Shown piece by piece: positions 9,053-16,022 of a DNA stretch of 25,342 nt (its first letter is position 1; every line of letters starts with the position of its first letter). The stretch spans positions 1-25,342 of the forward strand of contig JBFMHA010000053.1 of NCBI GenBank assembly GCA_040753075.1, written 5' to 3'. This DNA comes from UBA6814 sp040753075. Lineage in GTDB: Bacteria > Desulfobacterota > Desulfovibrionia > Desulfovibrionales > Desulfovibrionaceae. The notes beneath the pieces were generated by a model. It saw nothing but the letters and a program-made list of their open reading frames with translations, had not been told where the DNA came from and ran no database searches. A program made the position numbers and the translations under genes.

Positions 9053-9652
9053 CTAGACCTGCTTCGATCCCAGGTACTCGGCGATCATGGCGTCGTAGGA
9101 CGAGGTGGCCAGGAAGGTCTCCACGGCCATGTCCCGGCGCAGGCCCAGGGGGGCGGCCATGCCGTTGTCCGCCAGCTCGCTCATGACCCGGGGGTAGTGC
9201 TGCACCCCGGGCGTCACCAGCACCGAGTGGAAGTTCTTGGCCGAGGCCCGGAGCATGGTGGGGCCGCCGATGTCGATCTCCTCCACCGCGGCCTTGAGGT
9301 CCAGGCCGCGGGCCTTGGCCTGGGCGAAATTGTAGAGGTTCACGCAGATCAGGTCGAAGGGGGCCAGGCCCAGCTGCTCCAGGGTCTCCAGGTGGCCGGG
9401 GTTGTCCTTGTCCGCCAGGATGCCGGCGTGGATGTGGGGGTGCAGGGTCTTGACCCGGCCGCCCATGATCTCCGGAAAGCCGGTGATCTCGCTCACCGAG
9501 CGGACCGGCAGCCCGGCCTCGGCCAGCTTCTTCTTGGTGCCGCCGGTGGACACCAGCTCCACCCCGGCGTCGGCCAGGAAGCGGGCGAAATCGACGAGCC
9601 CGGCCTTGTCGGTCACGGACAGGATGGCCCGGCGGATGGGAAGCAGATCCAT
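9053..9652 (-). CDS. purH: IMP cyclohydrolase (PurH N-terminal domain only)
   Basis: Closes FAICAR to IMP, the last step of de novo purine synthesis. The 199-residue protein corresponds to the MGS-like N-terminal domain of bifunctional PurH (normally about 510-530 residues). Visible motifs are STGGTKKKLAEAG, GGRVKTLHPHIHAGIL, DLICVNLYNF and EEIDIGGPTMLRAS. The AICAR formyltransferase half is absent here: the frame ends at a clean TAG and no trace of the second domain follows downstream. It is therefore either a naturally detached cyclohydrolase, as I believe occurs in some relatives, or a truncated gene; intact motifs favour the first. The start MDLLPIRRAILS at 9652 has AGGAG at good spacing; an upstream in-frame ATG (9778) adds only low-complexity residues. 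Confidence 0.9.
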   Translation of the reverse strand: MDLLPIRRAILSVTDKAGLVDFARFLADAGVELVSTGGTKKKLAEAGLPVRSVSEITGFPEIMGGRVKTLHPHIHAGILADKDNPGHLETLEQLGLAPFDLICVNLYNFAQAKARGLDLKAAVEEIDIGGPTMLRASAKNFHSVLVTPGVQHYPRVMSELADNGMAAPLGLRRDMAVETFLATSSYDAMIAEYLGSKQV

Positions 9653-9712
9653 GGCTGTTCTCCTGGTTGCGTTCGCTGGCCTGCACCTGCCAGAATCGGC
9701 GGCCGGAGGCAA

Positions 9713-9734
9713 GGGCTGCGGACCGCCGCAGCCC
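9713..9734. promoter_or_regulatory. Perfect 9-bp hairpin in the purH leader / divergent region
   Basis: GGGCTGCGG (9713-9721) and CCGCAGCCC (9726-9734) flank a four-base loop, 61 bases upstream of the purH start. No T tract follows on either strand, so it is not an ordinary terminator. It may be an operator or leader structure controlling purH; I do not recognise it as a known purine riboswitch. Confidence 0.4.
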
Positions 9735-9809
9735 CCGGAGAGGGGGTTTTCAGGTCCTCGCTCTTTTGCTAACTTCATTTCCTATCCTGCTCCTGACAAC
9801 TGGACAACC

Positions 9810-10490
9810 ATGCGCAGCATCCTCCTTGCACTCCTCGCCTCGCTCGTTCTGGGCGCCGCCGTCAGCGTCGCCGTGGCCGACTTCCCCTCCGCTCCCCTGC
9901 GCCTGGTCTACCGGGAGACCAAGGCCGGCAAATCCTGCCTGCGCGAGTACCTGGTGCGCCAGGACGGGGAGCGGATCTCCCTGGTGGCCACCGAGCCGGG
10001 CATCACCCGCACGGTGGAGGCCCTGCCCGACTTCTCCACCCTGCACGAGGGCTACGAGGACCAGAGCGGCAACCGGCTGACCCTGGTGCGCCAGGGCCGC
10101 CGCATGGTGCTCTCCGGCACCCTGGACAGCCGGGCCGTGTCCCGCGAGTTCGAGGTGGACGACACCGCCTGGTACGGCTCCATCCTCTTCGTGCGCGACT
10201 TCGTGCTGGCCGGGACCCCGGAGACGGTCTTCTACATGACCCAGCCCGAGGACAACCAGGTCATCAAGCTCAAGGCCATCCGCGAGGCCGAGGAGTCGAT
10301 CCAGGTGGACGGCGAGACCGTGGAGACGGTGCGGGTGCGCTTCACCCTGCCCGACTTCCGCAGCATCTTCTGGAGCTCCACCTACTGGTTCCGGGCCTCG
10401 GACGGCCTGTTCGTGAAGTCCCTGGAGACCCGCGGCCCCCCCGGCGCGGCCAAGGTGAGCGTGGAGCTGGTGGACGAAGGCCGGGCCTGA
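9810..10490 (+). CDS. Exported protein of unknown function (DUF3108-like)
   Basis: A 226-residue protein with a clear signal peptide: Met-Arg, a hydrophobic core and AVA before the likely cleavage at about residue 23 (AVSVAVA then DFPSA). The mature part is rich in alternating hydrophobic and polar strands (LRLVYRETKAGKSCLREYLV, FEVDDTAWYGSILFVRDFVL) and ends with VKSLETRGPPGAAKVSVELV. This beta-barrel-like layout resembles periplasmic DUF3108-type proteins, but I do not recognise it with certainty. There is no good Shine-Dalgarno before ATG 9810; the start is chosen because it begins the signal peptide. It diverges from purH and ends in a strong terminator, so it is a single-gene transcript. 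Confidence 0.75.
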   Translation: MRSILLALLASLVLGAAVSVAVADFPSAPLRLVYRETKAGKSCLREYLVRQDGERISLVATEPGITRTVEALPDFSTLHEGYEDQSGNRLTLVRQGRRMVLSGTLDSRAVSREFEVDDTAWYGSILFVRDFVLAGTPETVFYMTQPEDNQVIKLKAIREAEESIQVDGETVETVRVRFTLPDFRSIFWSSTYWFRASDGLFVKSLETRGPPGAAKVSVELVDEGRA

Positions 10491-10502
10491 CCCCGGCATG
10501 GG

Positions 10503-10527
10503 GGCGGCCCGCAGGGGCCGCCTTTTT
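10503..10527 (+). terminator. Intrinsic terminator after the exported-protein gene
   Basis: GGCGGCCC (10503-10510) pairs perfectly with GGGCCGCC (10515-10522) across a four-base loop, followed by five T residues. It begins 13 bases after the stop codon. Confidence 0.9.
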
Positions 10528-10540
10528 CGTCTCCGCCGCG

Positions 10541-10559
10541 GAGAATGATAATCCTCATC
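10541..10559 (+). promoter_or_regulatory. Fur-box-like operator upstream of the CDF transporter
   Basis: GAGAATGATAATCCTCATC matches the classical 19-base Fur box (GATAATGATAATCATTATC) at 16 of 19 positions. It is an AT-rich island in GC-rich DNA, 47 bases before the CDF start. GATAAT at 10547-10552 inside it would also serve as a -10 box, so a bound repressor would block the promoter. The -35 is poor. Confidence 0.6.
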
Positions 10560-10605
10560 ATTTTCATGGGTTGCCCGGACGGCCCCGAAGGGGCATGATG
10601 CCAGC

Positions 10606-11562
10606 ATGAGCCCGACCCCCGCCCGCTACGCCCAGTATTCGATCCTGGCCTCCCTGGTCACCCTGGCCCTGAAGTTCGGGGCCTGGGCCCTGACCGGCTC
10701 GGTGGGCCTGCTCTCGGACGCGGTGGAGTCGGTGGTGAACCTCTCGGCCTCCCTGCTCGCCCTGTGGGCCCTGACCCTGGCCCACAAGCCCGCGGACGAG
10801 ACCCACGCCTACGGCCACGGCAAGGCCGAATACTTCTCCAGCGGGGCCGAAGGCCTGCTCATCATCGTCGCGGCCGTGGGCATCGCCCTGGCCTCCCTGG
10901 ACCGCTTCCTGCATCCCGCGCCCCTGGCCAACCTGGGGCCGGGCATGCTGGTGGCCGGCCTGGCCGCCCTGGTGAACCTGACCGTGGCCCGGAGCATGCT
11001 GGCCGCGGCCAAGCGCTTCGACAGCATCACCCTGGAGGCCGACGCCCGGCACCTGCTCACCGACGTGTGGACCTCGGCGGGCATGATCGCGGGCCTGTCC
11101 TGCCTGCTCTTCCTGCCCCCGTCCTGGGCGGTGCTGGATCCCATCATCGGCCTGGCCATGGCCGGCAACATCTGCTTCACCGGCTTCTCCCTGCTGCGGC
11201 GCTCGGCCCACGCCCTCCTGGACCGGGCGCTGCCCGAGGAGGAGATCGCCCGCATCGAGGAGGCCATACGCCGCCACGCCGAGGCCGGCAGCCGGTTCCA
11301 CGGCCTGCGCACCCGCAAGGCGGGCCGGGAGCGCTTCGCCGACTTCCACCTCCTGGTGCCGGGCGACATGTCGGTGCAGCAATCCCACGACCTCTGCTGC
11401 GCCATCGAGAACGACCTGCACGCGGCCCTGCCCGGCCTGCACGTGACCATCCACGTGGAGCCCCTGGAGGACGCCGCATCCTGGGACGGGAAGCGCGTGG
11501 GCGGCCGGGGCGGGAGCTGCCCCGGGCCGGACGGGACCTGCTCTTCCCCTCCCCCCGCTTGA
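10606..11562 (+). CDS. Cation diffusion facilitator (CDF) metal exporter
   Basis: Inner-membrane proton-coupled exporter of divalent metal such as Fe, Zn or Mn. The 318 residues show six hydrophobic segments, the conserved GHGKAEYFSS block after helix 2, and a soluble C-terminal domain (HVTIHVEP near 285-292). The helix-5 half of the transport site is canonical HxxxD (His149, Asp153). The helix-2 half reads Glu41-x3-Asn45 in SDAVESVVNL, whereas FieF/YiiP has Asp-x3-Asp; this points to a subgroup with different metal preference. The tail adds two cysteines (S-C-P-G-P-D-G-T-C). A Fur-like box upstream suggests iron-dependent control and an iron or manganese substrate (inferred). The Shine-Dalgarno is weak and distant. 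Confidence 0.93.
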   Translation: MSPTPARYAQYSILASLVTLALKFGAWALTGSVGLLSDAVESVVNLSASLLALWALTLAHKPADETHAYGHGKAEYFSSGAEGLLIIVAAVGIALASLDRFLHPAPLANLGPGMLVAGLAALVNLTVARSMLAAAKRFDSITLEADARHLLTDVWTSAGMIAGLSCLLFLPPSWAVLDPIIGLAMAGNICFTGFSLLRRSAHALLDRALPEEEIARIEEAIRRHAEAGSRFHGLRTRKAGRERFADFHLLVPGDMSVQQSHDLCCAIENDLHAALPGLHVTIHVEPLEDAASWDGKRVGGRGGSCPGPDGTCSSPPPA

Positions 11563-11586
11563 CAGGCCCAGCCCGTCGGCTACCAT
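11559..11586 (+). promoter_or_regulatory. Sigma-70-like promoter of flavodoxin-tpx
   Basis: Exact TTGACA (11559-11564), a 16-base spacer, then TACCAT (11581-11586; four of six). The -35 box contains the stop codon of the CDF gene. It stands 61 bases before the flavodoxin start, with no other candidate in the gap. Confidence 0.6.
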
Positions 11587-11647
11587 GGCCAGTTAGACCC
11601 GGAAGAATCCCGGCCGCAATTCCTACGCTTCCACAAGGAGACTTCCC

Positions 11648-12205
11648 ATGGCGAACATCCTCATCGTCTACGCCAGCGACTACGGCAGCACCCGGAAGAT
11701 GGCCGAGGCCCTGGCCGCGGGCGTGCAGTCCGCGGGCGGCGCCGCGACGCTCAAGGAGGCCGGGGCCGCGACCCTGGACGACCTGGCCGCGGCCGACGGC
11801 CTGGCCCTGGGCTCCCCGGTGCATATGGGCAGCATGGACTGGCGGGTCAAGCAGTTCATCGACACGGTGTGCAGCGCGGCCTGGATGAAGGACCTGGCGG
11901 TGGGCAAGGCCGGGGCGGTGTTCGCCTCGGGCTCGGGCTTCGGCAACGCCGGCGGCGGCGCGGAGCTGACCCTGCTCGGCATGCTCAACAACCTGGCCGA
12001 ACTGGGCCTGGTGCTCCTGCCCCTGCCCAAGAACACCCCGGGCTACGCCAAGGCCGGGCTGCAGTGGGGCCCCTACGGCCGGGCGCACCACGAGGACCTC
12101 TCGCCCAAGGGCCTGGACGACGCCCAGCTCGAGGCCGCCCGGGCGCACGGCGCGAACCTGGCCCGGCTGGCCGGCCTCCTCAAGAACAACACGGTGTTCG
12201 CCTAA
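11648..12205 (+). CDS. Flavodoxin-like protein / WrbA-like NAD(P)H:quinone reductase
   Basis: An FMN-binding electron carrier or quinone reductase, 185 residues. The N-terminus ILIVYASDYGSTRKMAEAL is the beta1 strand plus FMN phosphate loop, and GSPVHMGSMDWRVKQFID (about 58-75) is the second FMN-contact region. ASGSGFGNAGGGAELTLLGM (about 98-117) resembles the WrbA segment. The length is between short flavodoxins and WrbA, so either name fits. AAGGAG precedes the start at good spacing. The thiol peroxidase gene starts 19 bases after the stop, so they form a two-gene redox operon in which the flavoprotein may serve oxidative-stress defence (inferred). Confidence 0.88.
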   Translation: MANILIVYASDYGSTRKMAEALAAGVQSAGGAATLKEAGAATLDDLAAADGLALGSPVHMGSMDWRVKQFIDTVCSAAWMKDLAVGKAGAVFASGSGFGNAGGGAELTLLGMLNNLAELGLVLLPLPKNTPGYAKAGLQWGPYGRAHHEDLSPKGLDDAQLEAARAHGANLARLAGLLKNNTVFA

Positions 12206-12224
12206 CCCCAGAAAGGAGACCCCC

Positions 12225-12731
12225 ATGGCATCCGTCACGTTCAAGGGCGCGCCCCTGGCCCTGGCCGGCAGCCTGCCCAGACCCGGAGATCCGGCCCCGG
12301 CCTTCGCCGCCCTGGCCAACGACCTCTCCCCCAAGACCCTGGCCGACTACCCGGGCAAGGTCCTGGTCATCTGCGCCGTGCCCTCCCTGGACACCCCGGT
12401 GTGCGACATGGAGACCCGGCGCTTCAACCAGGAGGCGGGCCGGCTGGGGCCCGACGTGCAGGTCCTGGTGGTCAGCATGGACCTGCCCTTCGCCCAGGCC
12501 CGCTGGTGCGGGGCTGCCGGCGCGGACCACGTGCAGACCCTGTCCGACCACCGGGAGGCCGCCTTCGGGACCAACTGGGGCGTGCTCATCCCCGCCCTGC
12601 GCCTGCTGGCCCGGGCGGTGTTCGTGGTGGGCCGGGACGGCAGGGTGGCCTACGTCCAGCTCGTGCCGGAGATCGCCCAGGAGCCGGACTACGCCGCGGT
12701 GCTGGCCGCGGCGGCCAAGGCCGCGGCCTGA
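12225..12731 (+). CDS. tpx: Thiol peroxidase (atypical 2-Cys peroxiredoxin)
   Basis: Reduces hydrogen and alkyl peroxides with electrons from thioredoxin. At 168 residues it has standard Tpx length. The peroxidatic motif is PSLDTPVCDMETRRFN (Cys60, with Thr57), and the resolving cysteine is Cys95 in ARWCGAAG, the Tpx position on helix alpha3, giving an intramolecular disulfide. AAAGGAG precedes the ATG. It is the second gene of the flavodoxin operon and ends 96 bases before lutA, with no terminator visible in between. Confidence 0.95.
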   Translation: MASVTFKGAPLALAGSLPRPGDPAPAFAALANDLSPKTLADYPGKVLVICAVPSLDTPVCDMETRRFNQEAGRLGPDVQVLVVSMDLPFAQARWCGAAGADHVQTLSDHREAAFGTNWGVLIPALRLLARAVFVVGRDGRVAYVQLVPEIAQEPDYAAVLAAAAKAAA

Positions 12732-12747
12732 GGCGGGCACAAAGGGC

Positions 12748-12776
12748 TTGAACTGCCGCGGGGTTGGGGGCATGAT
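12748..12776 (+). promoter_or_regulatory. Candidate lutABC promoter
   Basis: TTGAAC (12748-12753; four of six), a 17-base spacer and CATGAT (12771-12776; four of six). The spacer and first -10 base contain the left arm of an 11-base inverted repeat (12761-12771), so regulator binding would compete with polymerase. Confidence 0.45.
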
Positions 12777-12815
12777 GCGGGACTCGTGCGCCCGGCCCCC
12801 GGACGCCCCCAACCC
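12761..12815. repeat. 11-bp perfect inverted repeat at the lutABC promoter (candidate operator)
   Basis: GGGTTGGGGGC (12761-12771) and GCCCCCAACCC (12805-12815) are perfect inverted copies separated by 33 bases. One arm overlaps the promoter and the other lies in the leader, 12 bases before the lutA start. No T tract follows, so it is unlikely to be the tpx terminator. A looping or dimeric regulator of lactate genes is the likeliest reading (inferred). Confidence 0.5.
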
Positions 12816-12827
12816 TGTGAGCATCCT

Positions 12828-13565
12828 GTGCGCGTCCAACTCTTCGTGCCCTGCCTGGTGGAGAACCTGGCCCCGGAAATCGCCGCGGCCACGGCCCGGG
12901 TGCTGGCCCGCGCCGGCGCGCAGGTCTCCCTGCCCCCGGGCCAGACCTGCTGCGGCCAGCCCCTGTACAAGTCCGGCCGCCACGCCCAGGCCCGGGACCT
13001 GGCCCGCCGCTTCCTGGAGGTGTTCTCCGCCCCGGACCCGGTGGTGGCCCCGTCCGGCTCCTGCGTGGCCATGGTCAGGGCCTACCCCGGGCTCCTGGCC
13101 GACGACCCGGCCCTGGCCGGCCGGGCCCGCGACCTGGCGGCGCGGACCTTCGAACTGTCCCAGTTCCTGGTGGACGTGCTGCAGGTCGAGGACCTGGGCG
13201 CGGAGCTTCCGGCCGCCGCGGCCTACCACGACTCCTGCCAGGTCTCCCGCACCCTGGGAGTGCGCGAGCAGCCCCGCCGGCTGCTCTCCCGGGTGCGCGG
13301 CCTGACCCTGGCCGAGCCCTCCCGATCCGGGGCCTGCTGCGGCTTCGGCGGGACCTTCTCCCTCCAGTTCCCCGAGGTCTCCGCCGCGCTGACCGCGGAA
13401 AAGGCCGCGGACCTGGCCGCCACCGGCGCGGGGATGGTGGTCTGCGCCGAGCCGAGCTGCCTGCTCAACCTGCGCTCCCACCTGGACAAGAATTTCCCGG
13501 AGCGGAACATGCGCTGCCTGCACCTGGCCGAGGTCCTGGACAGCCGGAACGGGGTCGCGCCGTGA
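12828..13565 (+). CDS. lutA: Lactate utilization protein A, CCG-domain iron-sulfur subunit
   Basis: Subunit of the LutABC L-lactate oxidising complex that delivers electrons from lactate oxidation. The 245-residue protein has two cysteine-rich CCG domains: QTCCGQP (Cys41, Cys42) with SGSC (Cys79), and SGACCGFGG (Cys170, Cys171) preceded by HDSC (Cys137) and followed by CAEPSC (Cys206, Cys211). The GTG start at 12828 gives the family N-terminus VRVQLFVPCLVENL; an earlier GTG (12786) would add non-conserved residues. The Shine-Dalgarno is weak. The stop overlaps the lutB start (GTGA). Known LutA proteins share this length and layout. Confidence 0.93.
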   Translation: MRVQLFVPCLVENLAPEIAAATARVLARAGAQVSLPPGQTCCGQPLYKSGRHAQARDLARRFLEVFSAPDPVVAPSGSCVAMVRAYPGLLADDPALAGRARDLAARTFELSQFLVDVLQVEDLGAELPAAAAYHDSCQVSRTLGVREQPRRLLSRVRGLTLAEPSRSGACCGFGGTFSLQFPEVSAALTAEKAADLAATGAGMVVCAEPSCLLNLRSHLDKNFPERNMRCLHLAEVLDSRNGVAP

Positions 13566-14998
13566 GCCGCCCGGCAGGATTCGCCGCGCGGTCGGCCCGG
13601 GCCTGCGCCGACGCCCAGCTCCAGGCCAACCTCAAGGCCGCTGCCCTGCACTTCCAGGGCAACCGGAAAAAGGCCTTCGCCGCCTTCCCGGAGGGCGAGG
13701 CGGCCCGCGACCTGGCGCGCGACGTGAAGGACGCGGCCCTCTCGCGCCTGCCGGAGCTCTTGCGCGAACTGGAGCGCAACGTCGCGGCCCTGGGCGGGAC
13801 CGTGCACTGGGCCGCGGATGCGGCCGAGGCCTGCGGAATCCTGGCGGAGATCGCCCAGGAGTCCGAGGCCGCCACCGCGGTCAAGGGCAAGAGCATGGTC
13901 AGCGAGGAGATCGCCCTGAACCCGGCCCTGGAGGCCGCGGGCCTGGAGGTCTACGAGACCGACCTGGCCGAGTACATCATTCAGCTGGCGGGCGAGCCGC
14001 CGTCGCACATCATCGCCCCGGCCATCCACAAGAACCGCCGCCAGGTGGGCGAGCTCTTCGCCAAGAAGCTCGGCGCGGGGTACACCGAGGAGCCGGAGGA
14101 ACTCACCAGGATCGCCCGCGACACGCTGCGCCGCCGCTTCCTGCGCGCGGACCTGGGCGTCACCGGCGCGAACCTGGCCCTGGCCGACTCCGGGACCCTG
14201 GTGCTGGTGGAGAACGAGGGCAACATCCGCATGAGCACCACCGCGCCCGGGACGCACGCCGCGGTCATGGGCATCGAGAAGGTGGCGCCCGGCCCGGCCG
14301 AGGCCGCGGCCGTGCTGGCGGTGCTGGCCCGCAGCGCCACCGGCCAGAAGATGTCCTCCTACACCAGCTTCCTGGCCGGACCCCGCCGGGACGGGGAGCG
14401 CGACGGCGCGCAGTCCTTCCACCTGGTGCTCCTGGACAACGGCCGCAGCCGCATCCTGGCCGATCCCGAACTGCGCCAGGCCCTGCGCTGCATCCGCTGC
14501 GGCTCCTGCCTCAACGTCTGCCCGGTGTACGAGAAGGCCGGGGGCCACGCCTGGCCCGGCCCCTACTGCGGCCCCATCGGCTCCTGCATCACCCCGCTCC
14601 TGGGCCGGAGGGACGGCGGCGACCTGCCCTTCGCCTGCACCGGCTGCGGGGCCTGCGCCGAGGTCTGCCCGGTGCGCATCGACCTGCCCGGCCTGCACAT
14701 GGTCCTGCGCCGCAAGCTGGCCGAGGACCCCGACTTCGCGGCCCCGGCCCAGCGCGGCGGGCCGCCCCTGTCCGCGGCCGCGGCCAGGCTCTTCGCCCGG
14801 GCGGCGGGCTCGCCCGCCCGGGTCCGCGGGGCCGCGTCCCTGGCCCGCGCCCTGGATCCGGGCCTGGCCCTGGCCTCCCGCCTGGCCCCGGGCCTGCGGG
14901 CCTGGACCCGCACCCGCAAGCCGCCCCGGCTCAAGACCCCGTTCAGCGCGGCCTGGCCGGCCCTGGCCCGGGAACTCAAGGATCGGGAGGGCGCATGA
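13562..14998 (+). CDS. lutB: Lactate utilization protein B, 4Fe-4S subunit
   Basis: Iron-sulfur subunit of the LutABC lactate oxidation complex, 478 residues. The first about 300 residues are the LUD domain (ADLGVTGANLALADSGTLVL, then NEGNIRMSTT). Two 4Fe-4S ferredoxin motifs follow: CIRCGSCLNVCP (Cys310, 313, 316, 320) and CTGCGACAEVCPV (Cys359, 362, 365, 369). The C-terminal region is Ala/Arg/Leu-rich helix. Start GTG at 13562 overlaps the lutA stop, and the stop overlaps lutC in ATGA, so the three subunits are translationally coupled. Electrons could pass to the quinone pool or a membrane complex; no lactate permease gene is present in the window. Confidence 0.95.
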   Translation: MSRPAGFAARSARACADAQLQANLKAAALHFQGNRKKAFAAFPEGEAARDLARDVKDAALSRLPELLRELERNVAALGGTVHWAADAAEACGILAEIAQESEAATAVKGKSMVSEEIALNPALEAAGLEVYETDLAEYIIQLAGEPPSHIIAPAIHKNRRQVGELFAKKLGAGYTEEPEELTRIARDTLRRRFLRADLGVTGANLALADSGTLVLVENEGNIRMSTTAPGTHAAVMGIEKVAPGPAEAAAVLAVLARSATGQKMSSYTSFLAGPRRDGERDGAQSFHLVLLDNGRSRILADPELRQALRCIRCGSCLNVCPVYEKAGGHAWPGPYCGPIGSCITPLLGRRDGGDLPFACTGCGACAEVCPVRIDLPGLHMVLRRKLAEDPDFAAPAQRGGPPLSAAAARLFARAAGSPARVRGAASLARALDPGLALASRLAPGLRAWTRTRKPPRLKTPFSAAWPALARELKDREGA

Positions 14999-15666
14999 GC
15001 GACGAATCCCGCGCCCGCATCCTGGAGGCCCTGGAAGACGCCCTGGCCGGCGCGCCCGAGCCCGCGGCCCCGGCCTTCCCCGCCCCGTCCCCCCCGGCCC
15101 GGCCCGACTGGCCGGCCCTGTCCCGCGAAATCACGGCCAACGGCGGCCGCTTCGCCCTGGCCCGCTCCGCGGCCGAGGCCCGGGGCGCGCTGGCCTCCCT
15201 GGCCAGGACGTTCTCGGTCAGGCGGGCGGTGCTCTGGGACCATCCGGCCCTCTCCCGCCTGGGCCTGGCCGACGCCCTGCGCGGCGCCGGGGTGGAGGCG
15301 GTGCTCCCGGACCAGAGACCGGACGAATTCAAGGCGGCCGCCGCCGAGTGCGATCTGGGCGTGACCGGGGCCGACGCCCTGATCCTGGAGTCGGGCACCC
15401 TGATCGTCGTGGCCAGGCCCGGCCAGGAGCGCGCCACTTCCCTCTTCCCGCCCGTGCACCTGGCCCTCGTCACCCGGGAGACCGAGATCCTGCCCCGCAT
15501 CCCGGACCTGGGGCCGTGGCTCCAACGCCAGCGCGACGGGCGCGGCCGGCCGCCCGCGGCGATCCACTGCATCACCGGCCCCTCCTCCACCGCGGACATC
15601 GAACTGGTCAAGGTCCGCGGCGTGCACGGACCCACCACCCTGGCGGTTGTGGCGGTCGAGGAATAG
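14995..15666 (+). CDS. lutC: Lactate utilization protein C (LUD domain)
   Basis: Third subunit of LutABC, 223 residues, a LUD (DUF162) protein without iron-sulfur motifs. Conserved blocks are DLGVTGADALILESGTLIVV (about residues 117-136) and HCITGPSSTADIELVKVRGV (about 189-208). The ATG overlaps the lutB stop by four bases. An Ala/Pro-rich linker (about 20-36) joins the N-terminal helix to the domain. It ends the operon, and the HigBA promoter begins 29 bases after its stop, with no terminator in between. Confidence 0.95.
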   Translation: MSDESRARILEALEDALAGAPEPAAPAFPAPSPPARPDWPALSREITANGGRFALARSAAEARGALASLARTFSVRRAVLWDHPALSRLGLADALRGAGVEAVLPDQRPDEFKAAAAECDLGVTGADALILESGTLIVVARPGQERATSLFPPVHLALVTRETEILPRIPDLGPWLQRQRDGRGRPPAAIHCITGPSSTADIELVKVRGVHGPTTLAVVAVEE

Positions 15667-15694
15667 GGCGGCTTCCACGGCCTGGTCCGCATGC

Positions 15695-15723
15695 TTGACG
15701 TGGAACGCGCCGCGTTCTATTTT
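15695..15723 (+). promoter_or_regulatory. higBA promoter containing a palindromic operator
   Basis: TTGACG (15695-15700; five of six), a 17-base spacer and TATTTT (15718-15723; four of six). The spacer contains the 15-base palindrome GAACGCGCCGCGTTC (15703-15717; seven-base arms around one base), which is the expected place for autorepression by HigA. The -10 box ends only five bases before the higB ATG, so the transcript would be leaderless or nearly so. Confidence 0.65.
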
Positions 15724-15728
15724 TCGTT

Positions 15729-16010
15729 ATGATCATGTCCTTTCGGGACCGGGACACGGAACGGATCTGGAACCGCCACGACGTGCGCAGGCTTTCCCCC
15801 GAGTTGCAGCGGGCGGCCCGGCGCAGGCTGGTGATGCTGGACGCCGCCCAACGACTCGAGGAGCTGCTCAGCCCTCCCGGCAACCGGCTGGAAGCCCTGA
15901 AGGGGGATCGCGCCGGCCAGCACAGCATCCGGGTCAACGACCAGTACCGCATCTGCTTTGTCTGGACCGGCCGGGACGCGGAAGACGTGGAGCTGGTGGA
16001 CTACCGCTAG
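15729..16010 (+). CDS. higB: HigB-type toxin (RelE/ParE superfamily)
   Basis: A ribosome-dependent mRNA interferase of the HigB family, 93 residues, the usual size. The N-terminus MIMSFRDRDTERIWN and the C-terminal block HSIRVNDQYRICFVW followed by VELVDYR are typical. The start at 15729 gives the canonical N-terminus; a second ATG at 15735 is possible. No Shine-Dalgarno is present and the -10 box is immediately upstream. Toxin before antitoxin is the standard HigBA order, opposite to most toxin-antitoxin pairs. The antitoxin gene follows after 12 bases. The frame appears intact, unlike the HEPN toxin elsewhere in the window. Confidence 0.92.
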   Translation: MIMSFRDRDTERIWNRHDVRRLSPELQRAARRRLVMLDAAQRLEELLSPPGNRLEALKGDRAGQHSIRVNDQYRICFVWTGRDAEDVELVDYR

Positions 16011-16022
16011 CGAGGAGGAGAG

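Noticed and set aside
12761..12815. Inverted repeat as the tpx terminator
   Set aside because: No T tract on either side, and one arm coincides with a promoter-like spacer.
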